A DNA stretch of 64,000 nt from Caballeronia zhejiangensis (GTDB lineage: Bacteria > Pseudomonadota > Gammaproteobacteria > Burkholderiales > Burkholderiaceae): the NCBI RefSeq assembly GCF_000698575.1, contig NZ_JFHD01000002.1:470251-534250 (forward strand). The letters are read 5' to 3'. The notes under the pieces were generated by a model. The model saw only the letters and a list, made by a program, of their open reading frames with translations. It did not search any database and was not told where the DNA came from. Position numbers and translations under genes: made by a program. Positions within the stretch are counted from its first letter, which is position 1, and the number at the start of each line of letters is the position of its first letter. This document shows positions 63,331-64,000 of the stretch, in pieces.

Positions 63331-64000
63331 ATGCGTTTTTTAGGCATCGATCTCGGCACGGGCTCCCTCAAGCTCGCGATCGTCGATGAAGCCGGACGCG
63401 ACATCGCGTCGTCGAGTGCGGCGTACGCGGTGACGAGCGCGCAGCCCGGCTGGGCCGAAACCAGCGTCGATGCGTGGTATGGCGCGCTCGTCGACGCAGC
63501 ATCGCGTTTGCCCGCCAACGAGCGTCAAGCGGTACGCGGCATCGGCTTTTCGGGGCAGATGCACGGCGTCGTTTTGACCGACGCGCATGGCCACGCGCTT
63601 CGCCCCGCGATGCTGTGGCCCGACACCCGTGCCCGCGATCTGCTCGACGCGTGGCGCGAGCCGCAGCCGAATCCGGTCGCGCCCGGCATGGCGGGGCCGT
63701 TGCTGCGCTGGCTCGCATCGAACGAACCGCGGATCGCGGCGCAAACGCGCTGGGCCTTGCAGCCGAAAGACTGGCTGCGCGCGAAGCTCGGCGGCGCGTT
63801 CGTCACCGATGCATCCGATGCGTGCGCGACCGCGCTCGCCGCGCCATCGGGCGAATGGGACGAGGCGCTGATCGACCGGCTCGGCTTGCCGCGCGCGTGG
63901 TTCGCGCCGCTCGCGGCATCGCATGAAGTCGGCGGCGCGTTGTCTGCGGCGTCGGCGTCCGCGCTCGGTCTCGAAGCGGGCATTCCGATGGCCGTCGGCG
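63331..64000 (+). CDS. xylB: xylulokinase (FGGY family), 3' end outside window
   Basis: The 223 codons visible encode the N-terminal part of an FGGY carbohydrate kinase that phosphorylates D-xylulose with ATP. The start MRFLGIDLGTGSLKLAIVDEAGRDIAS has the DxGTxS phosphate-binding loop, followed by WAETSVDAWYGALVDAA, the sugar-site GIGFSGQMHGVVLTDAHGHALRPAMLWPDTRA and ALQPKDWLRAKL. Xylulokinase is favoured over gluconokinase or glycerol kinase by GQMHGVVL and LWPDTRA. No strong ribosome site is seen at the ATG. The gene is cut by the window edge. Confidence 0.88.
   Translation, partial: MRFLGIDLGTGSLKLAIVDEAGRDIASSSAAYAVTSAQPGWAETSVDAWYGALVDAASRLPANERQAVRGIGFSGQMHGVVLTDAHGHALRPAMLWPDTRARDLLDAWREPQPNPVAPGMAGPLLRWLASNEPRIAAQTRWALQPKDWLRAKLGGAFVTDASDACATALAAPSGEWDEALIDRLGLPRAWFAPLAASHEVGGALSAASASALGLEAGIPMAVG

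Overview
The window is a high-GC, gene-dense stretch of what looks like a primary chromosome of a Burkholderiaceae member (Burkholderia/Paraburkholderia/Caballeronia type). The assignment rests on gene order (two-component pair-recA-recX-DUF2889-sucCD-terC-pilin-pglL-moaC, pgk-pyk-fba-purC-purE-purK-tsaC) and on strong similarity of the recognised proteins to that group. Almost everything is core-genome housekeeping. No phage, insertion sequence, toxin-antitoxin or restriction locus was seen.

Layout. 0.2-3.4 kb: DedA membrane protein, GlsB/YeaQ protein, an NlpD-like lipoprotein with a degenerate LytM domain, a lipoprotein with two BamE-like motifs, and a small double zinc-ribbon protein. 3.7-8.3 kb: a hypothetical gene, then an amino-acid uptake/catabolism locus (periplasmic binding protein; RpiR regulator, class III aminotransferase, carboxymuconolactone decarboxylase-like protein) with related palindromic sites in front of two of its genes. 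8.4-10.2 kb: tRNA-Met with a near-consensus promoter, and an MHS-family transporter. 10.5-15.9 kb: TctD/TctE-like two-component pair, LexA-controlled recA, recX, DUF2889. 16-24.2 kb: sucCD, terC, a type IV pilin next to a PglL-type O-oligosaccharyltransferase, moaC, a BepA-like M48 protease. 24.2-30.4 kb: conserved hypothetical, YheT hydrolase, NTF2-like protein, waaF, zf-CHCC protein, ilvE, azlCD. 30.8-38.8 kb: lower glycolysis genes (pgk, pyk, fba) and purine genes (purC, purE, purK), then tsaC.

38.87-39.25 kb is the only clearly accessory element: a short type I-E-like CRISPR array (six good repeats plus one degenerate terminal repeat) with no cas gene anywhere in the window. 39.3-48.1 kb: SGNH/GDSL lipoprotein, PBP4 (dacB), a second two-component pair, a DegP-type protease (tandem TTTAAG-N5-TTTAAG boxes precede both the regulator and the protease), a small secreted protein, DUF427 and CoxG-like proteins.

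48.1-61.5 kb holds a TetR regulator and two complete, closely similar RND efflux operons (membrane fusion protein, pump, outer-membrane factor) in direct tandem. The first has a full AcrR-like operator in its promoter; the second has only one half-site of the same sequence. The window closes with an NCS2 nucleobase permease and the 5' part of a xylulokinase gene that runs off the end.

The window does not contain an obviously new multi-gene system. The points most worth following up are the orphan CRISPR array, the tandem RND duplication with unequal operators, the paired operator motifs at the RpiR and PmrA/QseB-like loci, and an uninterrupted in-frame 116-codon stretch upstream of pyk.
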